DNA of 46,482 bases. Origin: Scytonema sp. UIC 10036 (GTDB lineage Bacteria; Cyanobacteriota; Cyanobacteriia; Cyanobacteriales; Nostocaceae). A program made the translations under genes and the position numbers. The stretch lies in contig NZ_WJFC01000095.1 in the NCBI RefSeq assembly GCF_009725235.1, positions 1 to 46,482 of the forward strand. Reading direction: 5' to 3'. The notes under the pieces are model-generated. The model was not told where the DNA came from. It saw only the letters and a list, made by a program, of their open reading frames with translations, and made no database searches. Below, piece after piece: positions 16,849 to 24,239 of the stretch. Every line of letters begins with the position of its first letter. Within the stretch, counting starts at the first letter, position 1.

Positions 16849-17808
16849 ATGCGAATAGTAGCCCTTGTTCCTGGCGGAATTGGCGATCAAATTCTTTTCT
16901 TTCCGACTTTAGACGATCTAAAGCGGAATTTACCGAAAGCTCAAGTAGATGTCGTCACCGAACCTCGGTCAAAGACTGCTTACCAAGTCAGTAAGTCAGT
17001 TAATGATGTCCTGGCTTTTGATTTCAAAGACCGTAACAGTCTGGCAGATTGGGGTAACTTGGTTGGTACGATTCGCGATCGCGAATACGACATAGCTATT
17101 GCTATCGGGCAAAGCTGGTTGGTGGGTCTTTTGCTTTGGTTGACTGGAATTCCTACCCGTGTTGGTTATCATGGCAAAGGCTCTGCTTTTCTCACCAACC
17201 CAGTTCCTCTCAAAACAGGGCAGTATGCCGCTTGTATGTACCACGATTTGTTACAAGTTTTAAACATTAAATCTCCATGCCCGGAATTGTCAGTCAATGT
17301 GCCAAAACAAGATATTGATTGGGCGAGTGCAGAACAACAACGGCTGGGAGTCAAGGAAACTGGCTACGTTTTAATTCATGGGGGTGCAAGCGAATTATCT
17401 CAAGTCAAAGGTTTTGATAAAATTTACCCTGTTGAGAACTGGCAGAAAATTATTCAAGATTTTCAACAAAAACAACCCAATATGCCCGTAGTTGTTATCC
17501 AAGGTCCCGAAGACGAACAGTTTGTACGCAGTCTTAAAGAGTCCGCACCGGGCATTAAAGTCAGTTCTCCCGATGACATCGGTAAGCTAGCAGCTATGAT
17601 TGCTGGGTCAAATTTAATGCTTTGTACTGATAGTGCGCCAATGCATTTGAGTGTAGCTGTTCAAACTTATACCATTGCTCTATTTGGTTCCACAGATCCT
17701 TCTAAGCTCTTACCTAAGAGCGAAAAGTTCCTTGCCATTAAATCCCCTACCGGGAAAATTGAGGATATTTCTCACTCAGTTGTCTTAGAGAAAATTTGGG
17801 GCGGTTGA
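16849..17808 (+). CDS. Glycosyltransferase family 9 (heptosyltransferase-like)
   Basis: A 319-residue GT-B glycosyltransferase. The N-terminus MRIVALVPGGIGDQILFFPTL is the GT9 signature. The second domain has VLIHGGAS, VVVIQGPEDE and the donor-site CTDSAPMHLSVA pattern with TIALFGSTDPS. GT9 enzymes such as WaaC/WaaF add heptose-like sugars to lipopolysaccharide; the actual donor and acceptor in cyanobacteria are not known, so the role in cell-envelope glycan assembly is inferred. No membrane segment is obvious. A strong hairpin follows 40 bases after the stop. Confidence 0.85.
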   Translation: MRIVALVPGGIGDQILFFPTLDDLKRNLPKAQVDVVTEPRSKTAYQVSKSVNDVLAFDFKDRNSLADWGNLVGTIRDREYDIAIAIGQSWLVGLLLWLTGIPTRVGYHGKGSAFLTNPVPLKTGQYAACMYHDLLQVLNIKSPCPELSVNVPKQDIDWASAEQQRLGVKETGYVLIHGGASELSQVKGFDKIYPVENWQKIIQDFQQKQPNMPVVVIQGPEDEQFVRSLKESAPGIKVSSPDDIGKLAAMIAGSNLMLCTDSAPMHLSVAVQTYTIALFGSTDPSKLLPKSEKFLAIKSPTGKIEDISHSVVLEKIWGG

Positions 17809-17848
17809 GGCTCGGCTACCTGTAGAGTCTGACATTCTTTAGTTATCT

Positions 17849-17882
17849 AAAATCCGCTCTAACTTAAGGCGGATTTTATTTT
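17849..17882 (+). terminator. Rho-independent-type terminator of the GT9 gene
   Basis: A 9-bp perfect stem, AAAATCCGC (17849-17857) with GCGGATTTT (17869-17877), has an 11-base loop and is followed by ATTTTCC. It lies 40 bases beyond the GT9 stop on the correct strand. Confidence 0.8.
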
Positions 17883-18537
17883 CCTATCCAAAAAAATGGT
17901 ATGAAACTTGTATATATTAACCTTTTGGAGAAAAAAATATTTTTTGCTAAAAGCTGGCTGAAGTTAAAGATTTTAGGTAGATTTATTTAGAGTCCCTATT
18001 AATATATGTAAGCTAGAATACATTTATTTCGGCTTCTCCACATGAGTATTAGCTGTAAGTCTTGCCAAATTGCTATTCTAACAGCTTAATCATTGATGGC
18101 AACTCTAAGTTAATAAGAAAGGTAGGAGACAAGAGACAGAGGGCAGAAGGAGGCAGAAAAAATGAAGGTATAAGTAAATTTAGAGAAGCTAGTACCCAAT
18201 TTGGGCAAGGCTGGACAGAAAAATTTGGTAATCAAGAAGGGCTTACTCCCGAACCGCCAGCTATATTACCTAAATCCGTGGGGGAGCTACCTTCGTGTGC
18301 GTCTTTAGAAATTAGAGGTTTTTAGATGAATTAATTTTGACTAAAAGTTTACGTTAAAACAAAAAATACTGACTTCAGTGCAGCAATATTGAGGATTCTC
18401 GGCTTCTTGGCTTCTTGGCAAACACTTTTTGCCCTCAATCTTAAGTGCGCTACATTTGTGTGTTCCTAAACTTCCCTCTTGCTGTCAGGCTGGTGCATCG
18501 AAACAGAATGTGACGAAAATATTTAAAGGAAAAACAA
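17883..18537. other. 655-bp gene-free region
   Basis: AT-rich spacer with no credible gene. One open stretch (18062-18325) from a TTG codon crosses a low-complexity purine repeat (about 18121-18165) and ends in Pro/Glu-rich residues resembling no family I know. A tandem GGCTTCTT duplication lies at about 18401-18420. AAAGGA at 18526-18531 is the likely ribosome binding site of the gene at 18538. Confidence 0.45.
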
Positions 18538-19284
18538 ATGGCGATTCGGTTACATAGCTACATCAGCAGTGGTAAACGTTACATCCAAGTAGAGAGCCAA
18601 CTATCGCACATCACCGGTGTTTTTAGAAGATACATACATTTAGAAAATACCCAAGATATCAAAAATGTATGTTTCGAGTGTGAGGAAGATGGAACAATAA
18701 CTTTCTATCAAGCCGCTATCTCTGCTGAGTTTACTCCATCAGGAATTTGGACTTATCTTATCTATGAATGTCCAGAAGGTGAAGAACAAGTTTTTCTTGA
18801 TTCCTCGATCGATACAAGTACAATTCCTCTGTTACAACTGTTGACAGGACAAAAACTGGTTCAAGAAACTATTGATATTTATGAGTATCTTAAATATCAG
18901 TCCCTTCAAGACGAATATTTGGAAGTACAATTACCTAAACAGTGGCAGACTATCGAAGGTAAGGCGATCGCTAATTTACTCTTAGAAGAGCAAAAAGCAT
19001 TCCAGTTATCTTCAGTTTTTGCAGAACGCACAGGAACGGAATACAAGAAAGCCGTTTTAAATGGTTTTATTGAAGCAGCAAAAAAAATCTTAGAACAAGG
19101 TGGTACTCTCCGAGATTTTGAATTAGCTCAATACGAGGTATTAAAAAGGATAAAGAGCGATGACATGGCAAATTTAATTTTACAATATAATGATTATCGG
19201 ATTTGGCAGGCAGCATTACCCAGTCAATCTAAAGCTGTTGAGTATGCTTTTCATAAAGCATTGGCTTTGATTGTTAGTGGTTAG
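18538..19284 (+). CDS. Hypothetical protein (248 aa), family not recognised
   Basis: A soluble 248-residue protein that I do not recognise. The N-terminal half (about 1-110) is predicted beta-rich with ECEEDGTITFYQA and WTYLIYECPEG strands; the C-terminal half (about 120-245) is helical and charged, with NLLLEEQKAFQLSSVFAERTG and FIEAAKKILEQGG. No signal peptide, membrane segment or enzyme motif is visible. The ATG follows AAAGGA at a suitable distance. The last residues IVSG and the stop are read out of a heptamer array, so the native C-terminus may be altered. Confidence 0.65.
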   Translation: MAIRLHSYISSGKRYIQVESQLSHITGVFRRYIHLENTQDIKNVCFECEEDGTITFYQAAISAEFTPSGIWTYLIYECPEGEEQVFLDSSIDTSTIPLLQLLTGQKLVQETIDIYEYLKYQSLQDEYLEVQLPKQWQTIEGKAIANLLLEEQKAFQLSSVFAERTGTEYKKAVLNGFIEAAKKILEQGGTLRDFELAQYEVLKRIKSDDMANLILQYNDYRIWQAALPSQSKAVEYAFHKALALIVSG

Positions 19285-19366
19285 TTGATAGTGGTTGGTA
19301 GTTGGTGGTTAACAACTAGCAACTAACCACTAACAACTAACAACTAACCACTAACCACTAACCAAT
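19278..19366. repeat. Inverted heptamer array between convergent genes
   Basis: GTTAGTG/GTTGGTA/GTTGGTG units face CAACTAA/CCACTAA units across a short AACAACTAGC centre. The left end supplies the TAG stop of the 18538 gene, and the right end reaches the stop of the CRR6-like gene. It can fold as a stem and may terminate both transcripts. Confidence 0.88.
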
Positions 19367-19840
19367 TTAAAATAATTCAAATAAAGTATCGTCTAGCTCA
19401 TAACCTAAAAGTTGAGCCATAGACTGTAAGCGAGCTTTACTGGGAATCCCTTGTTGTCTCAGCCAATCAGTGAGAAGAAACAGTTTGTGCATGAGAAAAA
19501 TTTCTAATGCTTCAGGATTATATTGAATACCTTCTCTACGACTAAATTGATGCGGTACGAGCATGGCAGTATATCGCACTAATTCTCCTGCTTTCCAATC
19601 TAGTAAAAACGGTAACCACGGATAGCGAGTATCCAATCGGATAAACCACAAACGAATTTCTGGCACTTCAGACAGCTCCCTTGGATCGCCTTGTTCTAGT
19701 GGATAGTTAATTTCAAAGCACAACTGCTGCTCTTGAGACGCGATCTCTCCCTCTTGCACTAGTTTCTCAATGACTGACACGGCGGGAGACAGATTTAAGG
19801 AGTTAATGTGCTCGGTATTGATTGCAATAGTAATTCTCAT
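19367..19840 (-). CDS. CRR6-family NDH-1 (NdhI) maturation factor
   Basis: A 157-residue soluble protein with conserved blocks LCFEINYPLEQGDPRELSEV, PEIRLWFIRLDTRYPWLPFL, LDWKAGELVRYTAMLVPHQF and a C-terminal MAQLLGYELDD. I recognise this as the chlororespiratory reduction 6 (CRR6) family, whose plant member is needed to assemble the NdhI-containing arm of the photosynthetic NDH-1 complex. The cyanobacterial role in the cytoplasm is by homology. The frame is intact, and a repeat tail separates it from the convergent gene. Confidence 0.75.
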   Translation of the reverse strand: MRITIAINTEHINSLNLSPAVSVIEKLVQEGEIASQEQQLCFEINYPLEQGDPRELSEVPEIRLWFIRLDTRYPWLPFLLDWKAGELVRYTAMLVPHQFSRREGIQYNPEALEIFLMHKLFLLTDWLRQQGIPSKARLQSMAQLLGYELDDTLFELF

Positions 19841-19855
19841 ATTAAAAGGGAACAG

Positions 19856-19898
19856 GGAACAGTGACAAATGACAAATGACTTTTGACAAATGACCAGT
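19856..19898. repeat. Heptamer patch (GACAAAT units)
   Basis: GTGACAAATGACAAATGACTTTTGACAAATGACC is a short array of TGACAAA units just upstream of the CRR6-like start. A near-identical patch is at 21638-21673, upstream of nadB. Confidence 0.8.
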
Positions 19899-20031
19899 TA
19901 CTGGTTAGGTGCTTTATTCTTTATACTTTACACTTCATCCTTCCTATAAGTTACAATTTGAATGCCCCCAGGGGGGATAAATGTTGTGGTATCTTAAGTA
20001 AAATAAAGTTAAGTAACAATTATTAGAAACA

Positions 20032-20769
20032 TTGGTTAATAATACTTTGTCATCCTACGCTGCTTCTACTGCCTCAGTTCAAGCCGCCCAGCAAAATAAA
20101 AACGCGAATATTCCGTTGTTATGGAAATTTGTTGCTCAACCAGCATCCTTAGTCTTTGTGGCTGCAGTATTCTTGGTGTCTGTGCCAGTTTTTATCGAAG
20201 CACCATTGGTGCGAATGTTACCTTGGCTGAGCTTAGCTTTAACGGGCGGCTGGGTTTGGCTGAGTCTTAAATTAATGTCACGTCCCTCAACATATATTTG
20301 GGGCGATCTGTTGTTAGGGTTTAGTTGGAGTTGGCTAGCAGGCTCAATCTACTGGGGTTGGTTGCGTTGGGAACCCCTGTGGCATTTGCCTGTAGAGTCT
20401 ATTGGTTTGCCCTTCGCTTTATGGTGTCTGAGCCGGAATTGGGGTAAGATAGGAAACTTTTTTTACTTAGGCTCTCTATTTGGTACGGTCTTAACAGATA
20501 TATACTTTTATTTAGTAGACTTAATACCTTTTTGGCGTCAAATTATGCAGGTAGAACCTGCGGATGTGTCACCAATTTTGCAAAGTGCTGTAGCTCAGGT
20601 AAAAACTCCTTGGGGACAAGTATGGGCGATCGCTCTTGCTTTGGTGTTACTGTCAGTTGGTATTTTGCCTTTACCTCAAAAGCAGAGGCATTGGTACGCT
20701 TTTAGCGGAGCCGTGTTAAGTACTATCTTGGTAGATTGCTTATTTCTGGTTGCTGCTATTCTTGCATAA
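20032..20769 (+). CDS. DUF3120 membrane protein
   Basis: A 245-residue integral membrane protein with about six hydrophobic helices (about 38-56, 60-80, 90-108, 125-140, 148-165, 193-212 and 222-243 by eye). The Trp-rich loops GGWVWLSLK and SWSWLAGSIYWGWLRWEPLW match the cyanobacterial DUF3120 family. Function is unknown. Translation appears to start at TTG 20032; no strong ribosome binding site is seen, so the N-terminal 10-20 residues are uncertain. Confidence 0.78.
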   Translation: MVNNTLSSYAASTASVQAAQQNKNANIPLLWKFVAQPASLVFVAAVFLVSVPVFIEAPLVRMLPWLSLALTGGWVWLSLKLMSRPSTYIWGDLLLGFSWSWLAGSIYWGWLRWEPLWHLPVESIGLPFALWCLSRNWGKIGNFFYLGSLFGTVLTDIYFYLVDLIPFWRQIMQVEPADVSPILQSAVAQVKTPWGQVWAIALALVLLSVGILPLPQKQRHWYAFSGAVLSTILVDCLFLVAAILA

Positions 20770-21102
20770 TCAGTGACCAGTGATAGGGTATCTGAAAGGG
20801 CTTCACAATCAATACAGACCCCCCTCTCTCGTTCTCAGGCTCCGCCTGGTAACGAGGTGGTAAGAAGTTTCGACTGCCCCTCAAAATTAATGCGGTGGAC
20901 TACTAGTAACCACAAGTATTGTGGGTGTTAATGAGCTGTATATTAGTTTCTGATAGTGCTGTGTTGATTAAGCCACTGGCAATCAGTTTTTGTTGTTAGT
21001 CCTTTGCACTCTCATTGGAGGTAAATGGTTCTTGACAAATGATACTTGAGTGCTAGTAGCTTAAAGCTTTTATGTCATTGGATGGAAAGAGGTAAAAAAA
21101 TC
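20770..21102. other. Spacer before psbU with a hairpin-family repeat and a TTGACA box
   Basis: A GTTCTCAGGCTCCGCCTGGTAAC-type element (about 20830-20853) belongs to the same dispersed palindrome family as 11845-11865. TTGACA at 21031-21036 could be a -35 box for psbU, with TAGTAG (21053-21058) as a weak -10. However, TTGACAAATGA is also a common heptamer unit here, so this is tentative. The true psbU start lies at 21103 with AGAGG at 21088-21092. Confidence 0.45.
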
Positions 21103-21543
21103 GTGAAAGGATTGGTGCGTTTATTAACTGTTTTTAGCTTGATATTAGGATGCTGGGGATGGTTGGGAATGCCACAAGTAGCCCAAGCAGCTAGTTTTAA
21201 CGGTCTTGCTTTGCATTCCGCTCCAGTTTTGGCAGTGGAGGGAACTCAAACTATACGCAACCGCGCAGACGCAAAGCTGGCAGATGTATATGGTAAAAAA
21301 ATCGATCTGAACAATACCAACGTGCGAGCTTTTCAAAAGTATCCGGGATTATATCCTACCCTTGCAAGGAAAATTATCAAAAATGCTCCTTATCAAAAGG
21401 TAGAGGATATTTTAAGCATTGAGGGATTGAGCGAGCGCCAAAAACAAATCCTACAGGCTAACTTGGATAACTTCACTGTGACTGAAGCTGACGCTGTATT
21501 TACAGAGGGAGATGACCGCTATAACAACGGTATCTACAGATAG
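21103..21543 (+). CDS. psbU: Photosystem II extrinsic protein PsbU (12 kDa)
   Basis: PsbU is a lumenal subunit that stabilises the oxygen-evolving complex of photosystem II. The chosen GTG start (146 residues) gives [20 protein letters not shown], the usual cyanobacterial thylakoid signal peptide, cleaved after AQA, with AGAGG 10 bases upstream. Upstream in-frame starts (ATG 21082, TTG 21046) would add residues not usual for the family. The mature part has [20 protein letters not shown], a helix-hairpin-helix region around [17 protein letters not shown], and the conserved [12 protein letters not shown]-terminus. No missing residues are noted. It is probably a single-gene unit. Confidence 0.95.
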   Translation: MKGLVRLLTVFSLILGCWGWLGMPQVAQAASFNGLALHSAPVLAVEGTQTIRNRADAKLADVYGKKIDLNNTNVRAFQKYPGLYPTLARKIIKNAPYQKVEDILSIEGLSERQKQILQANLDNFTVTEADAVFTEGDDRYNNGIYR

Positions 21544-21637
21544 AAAGTAGGGACTGGAGACGGGGAAGTCAGTAGGTAGGGCTATACCGCACGTTCGATT
21601 TTGGTGGGCTTTAGCCCTACCTACTTTCTTCGATAAC

Positions 21638-21673
21638 AAATAACAAATGACAAATGACTTTTGACAAATGACA
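21638..21673. repeat. Heptamer patch (GACAAAT units)
   Basis: AACAAATGACAAATGACTTTTGACAAATGACA is nearly the same 30-base string as at 19860-19898. It sits 20-60 bases before the nadB start, within its presumed promoter region. Confidence 0.8.
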
Positions 21674-21696
21674 ATCCTTATTAATTAACTTTATTT

Positions 21697-23370
21697 GTGA
21701 CGACCAACTTAGAGAGCCATTTTGATGTCATTGTAGTCGGTGCTGGTGCTGCTGGATTGTACACAGCACTTTGTATACCTGCCGATTTAAAAATAGGTCT
21801 AATTACTAAAGAAACACTTTCTCTGTCTGCCAGTGATTGGGCACAAGGAGGTATTGCTGCTGCGATCGCACCCCAAGATTCTCCTTCTTTTCATGTCGAA
21901 GATACCATAAAAGCAGGTGTGGGTTTGTGCGATCGAGAAGCTGTAGAATTTCTAGCTAACAAAGCCCCTAGCTGCATTCAATCTCTGATCGAATTGGGCG
22001 TTGCTTTCGATCGCCAAGGTAACGAACTGGCATTAACTTTGGAAGCTGCTCATTCCCGCAATCGCGTTCTTCATTCTGCGGACACAACAGGTAGGGAAGT
22101 TATTACTACTCTGACAAACCAAGTTCTACAACGCCAAAATATTCAGGTTATTCAACAAGCTTTGGCTTTGAGTCTCTGGCTGGAACCTGAGACAAAACGG
22201 TGTCAGGGAATTAGTCTGTTTTATCAAGGTACAGTCACCTGGGTGAAAGCATCTGCTGTGGTTTTAGCCACGGGTGGTGGGGGTCAAGTTTTTGCTCAAA
22301 CCACAAACCCTGCTGTCAGCACGGGAGATGGCGTAGCAATGGCATGGCGGGTTGGGGCTATTCTTAGAGATTTAGAGTTTGTCCAGTTTCATCCCACAGC
22401 CCTTACCAAACCCGGACGTTTTCTCATTAGCGAAGCTGTGCGTGGTGAAGGCGCACATCTGATCGATGGTGAAGGACGCCGTTTTGCATTTGACTATCAC
22501 CCATCTGGCGAACTCGCTCCTAGAGATGTTGTTAGTCGTGCAATTTTTACTCACTTGCAACGCACTGCGACTGATTTGGCAACGGCTAGTGTGTGGTTGG
22601 ATATGCGTCCAATTCCTGCTGAGAAAATTCGCCATCGTTTCCCCAATATCATCAAAGTTTGCAACCATTGGGGCATTGATGTGTTCTCAGAACCAGTACC
22701 TGTTGCTCCAGCTGCTCATTATTGGATGGGTGGTATTGTCACGGATCTCGCAAACCGAACAAATATTCCGGGTTTATATGCTGTTGGAGAAACCGCAAGC
22801 ACTGGCGTCCATGGAGCAAATCGTCTTGCTAGTAATTCCCTGTTGGAATGTATAGTGTTTGGAGCACAAATGGATTGTTTGAAGGATGAAGTCAAAAGGG
22901 TAAAGGATGAACTTCCAGAATCTCCTTCGCTCCTTCATCCTTTATCCTTTACCATTTCTGAAAGCGAATGGGCTTCTCAGCAAGAATATTTGGAAGCACT
23001 CCGGCAAAAAATACCGCGCTTGGTATGGGAACATGCTGGTATATGTCGGGAACAGTCTGGTATGGAAGTTGCAATCGCCACTGTTGAATCTTGGCAAAGG
23101 GAAATTGCTACTTTGCCAATCGGTCAATTCTTAAAATCTTTACAACCGACACAATCAGCTACTTTAAATTTACCGGATGTTGAACGGCAAATCAGATTGT
23201 GGGCAGAAACTGATAACTTGCTTGATATTGCTTATTTAATTCTTAAAAGTGCTGCCTTTAGAACTGAAAGTCGGGGAGGGCATTACCGTTGCGATTATCC
23301 TCACATAGACTCCGATTGGCAGGTACACACTACCTTACAGCATTATAACTGGTGGAAATCCCCTATCTAG
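21697..23370 (+). CDS. nadB: L-aspartate oxidase (NadB)
   Basis: A 557-residue FAD enzyme that oxidises L-aspartate to iminoaspartate, the first step of de novo NAD synthesis. The Rossmann motif VVGAGAAGLY is at 13-22, and the family blocks SASDWAQGGIAAA, ATGGGGQVF, EFVQFHPTAL, RDVVSRAIF, AHYWMGGIVTD and GANRLASNSLLE contain the flavin and substrate residues. Translation starts at GTG 21697; no good Shine-Dalgarno is visible. Residues about 395-418 are read from an AAAGGATGAA-type repeat inserted between GAQMDCL and the C-terminal helical domain, in a normally variable spot, so activity is likely kept. The 3' end overlaps the convergent small gene by 8 bases. Confidence 0.95.
   Translation: MTTNLESHFDVIVVGAGAAGLYTALCIPADLKIGLITKETLSLSASDWAQGGIAAAIAPQDSPSFHVEDTIKAGVGLCDREAVEFLANKAPSCIQSLIELGVAFDRQGNELALTLEAAHSRNRVLHSADTTGREVITTLTNQVLQRQNIQVIQQALALSLWLEPETKRCQGISLFYQGTVTWVKASAVVLATGGGGQVFAQTTNPAVSTGDGVAMAWRVGAILRDLEFVQFHPTALTKPGRFLISEAVRGEGAHLIDGEGRRFAFDYHPSGELAPRDVVSRAIFTHLQRTATDLATASVWLDMRPIPAEKIRHRFPNIIKVCNHWGIDVFSEPVPVAPAAHYWMGGIVTDLANRTNIPGLYAVGETASTGVHGANRLASNSLLECIVFGAQMDCLKDEVKRVKDELPESPSLLHPLSFTISESEWASQQEYLEALRQKIPRLVWEHAGICREQSGMEVAIATVESWQREIATLPIGQFLKSLQPTQSATLNLPDVERQIRLWAETDNLLDIAYLILKSAAFRTESRGGHYRCDYPHIDSDWQVHTTLQHYNWWKSPI
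22881..22952. repeat. Repeat element inside nadB
   Basis: AAGGATGAA and TAAAGGATGAA face TTCATCCTTTATCCTTTA, giving a 10-bp perfect inverted match within the nadB reading frame. The same vocabulary (AAGGATGAAG...CTTCATCC) fills the spacer at 26457-26569, so an intergenic-type repeat is being translated here. Confidence 0.75.
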
Positions 23371-23626
23371 TTCCGCTACCGTGCTGACTTTGCGGGCTCC
23401 CGTAGTTTGGTGGCTCGTAAGTGTTTTCCGAGATAGCTTTATAGAACACGTCCTCGGAAACGTAAGATGTCAACGCGTCGTCAATAAAGCTGCTGCTGAT
23501 TGCCGTTTCCGAACCTTTAGTCGCTAGCGTGCTAAATGCTGATGCTGTTTCGACAATTTTAGGAATTGCCATATGTGCTCCAATCAGAAGCGTAATAATG
23601 CCTGCGAGTCTTAAGCTTGTTCCCAT
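23363..23626 (-). CDS. Small membrane-anchored hypothetical protein (87 aa)
   Basis: An 87-residue frame with one N-terminal hydrophobic helix (about 4-21, LRLAGIITLLIGAHMAIP) and a polar Ser/Thr-rich remainder. I do not recognise a family. The ATG is preceded by a G-rich AAGGGGGA about 12 bases upstream, a loose ribosome binding site. The frame overlaps the 3' end of nadB by 8 bases on the opposite strand. It could be a real small exported or anchored protein or chance coding; conservation would decide. Confidence 0.4.
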   Translation of the reverse strand: MGTSLRLAGIITLLIGAHMAIPKIVETASAFSTLATKGSETAISSSFIDDALTSYVSEDVFYKAISENTYEPPNYGSPQSQHGSGTR

Positions 23627-24239
23627 AAGTCTCAGTAAATCCCCCTTCTTTTTGGTCTATTTAGCCTTAATTGATACTCTCAATTAGACTCAAGTTTTTA
23701 GCCTTAGAAAACTTTATTCTTCTACACTTAAAAAACTTAACTCACCTTATAGATGCTTCTAGTTAGCTACTAAGTAATGAGATAATTTTTGTTTTCTGTT
23801 TCACAATTAATTTTTATTACTTAGGTACAGTTATTTACATCCTCCTAAAGGGTGAGTTCTAACTAAAAAGTACGACGTTAAAAATCTTCTGAAGTTTGAT
23901 GCTGGGCTTAACTCCTAGAGTTAATGTGTCATCTTTGCTTCTTTCAAAGACTCCCAATCACTCAGTAAAAACACTTCATATCAAGCGACTACTTAGTTCA
24001 AATCAATTAAGCAACAGATACTTTTAGGCTCGTAGTTGCTCCTTAGCGCTAAATGCAAGTACTACACTCCTAAAGTTCTACCGTACTTAAAGACATAAAA
24101 AAGGTTATCGTTTAGGTTTATGAGCATACTATATAAGTAAATATAGCTAGATGCAATATCTTTCTGTTGCCATTTCGGCAAGTCATTTCTGGTCTAATGG
24201 TATTAGAGAAACTCTATAAAAAATCAATTTTCAGTAGAG
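23627..24239. other. 613-bp AT-rich gene-free region
   Basis: No frame is supported. A perfect 9-bp inverted repeat CTAAGTAAT (23770-23778)/ATTACTTAG (23816-23824) spans a 37-base loop. CTCGTAGTTGCTCCTTAGCGCTAAATGCAAG (about 24031-24061) resembles the 'GTAGTTGCGCTTTAGCGCA' repeat also present at 33330-33352. The region lies between the small minus-strand gene and the 3' end of the cyclase. Confidence 0.5.

Noticed and set aside
18062..18325. 87-codon open frame starting at TTG
   Set aside because: No ribosome binding site, crosses a purine-rich low-complexity repeat, and the translation resembles no family; treated as chance.
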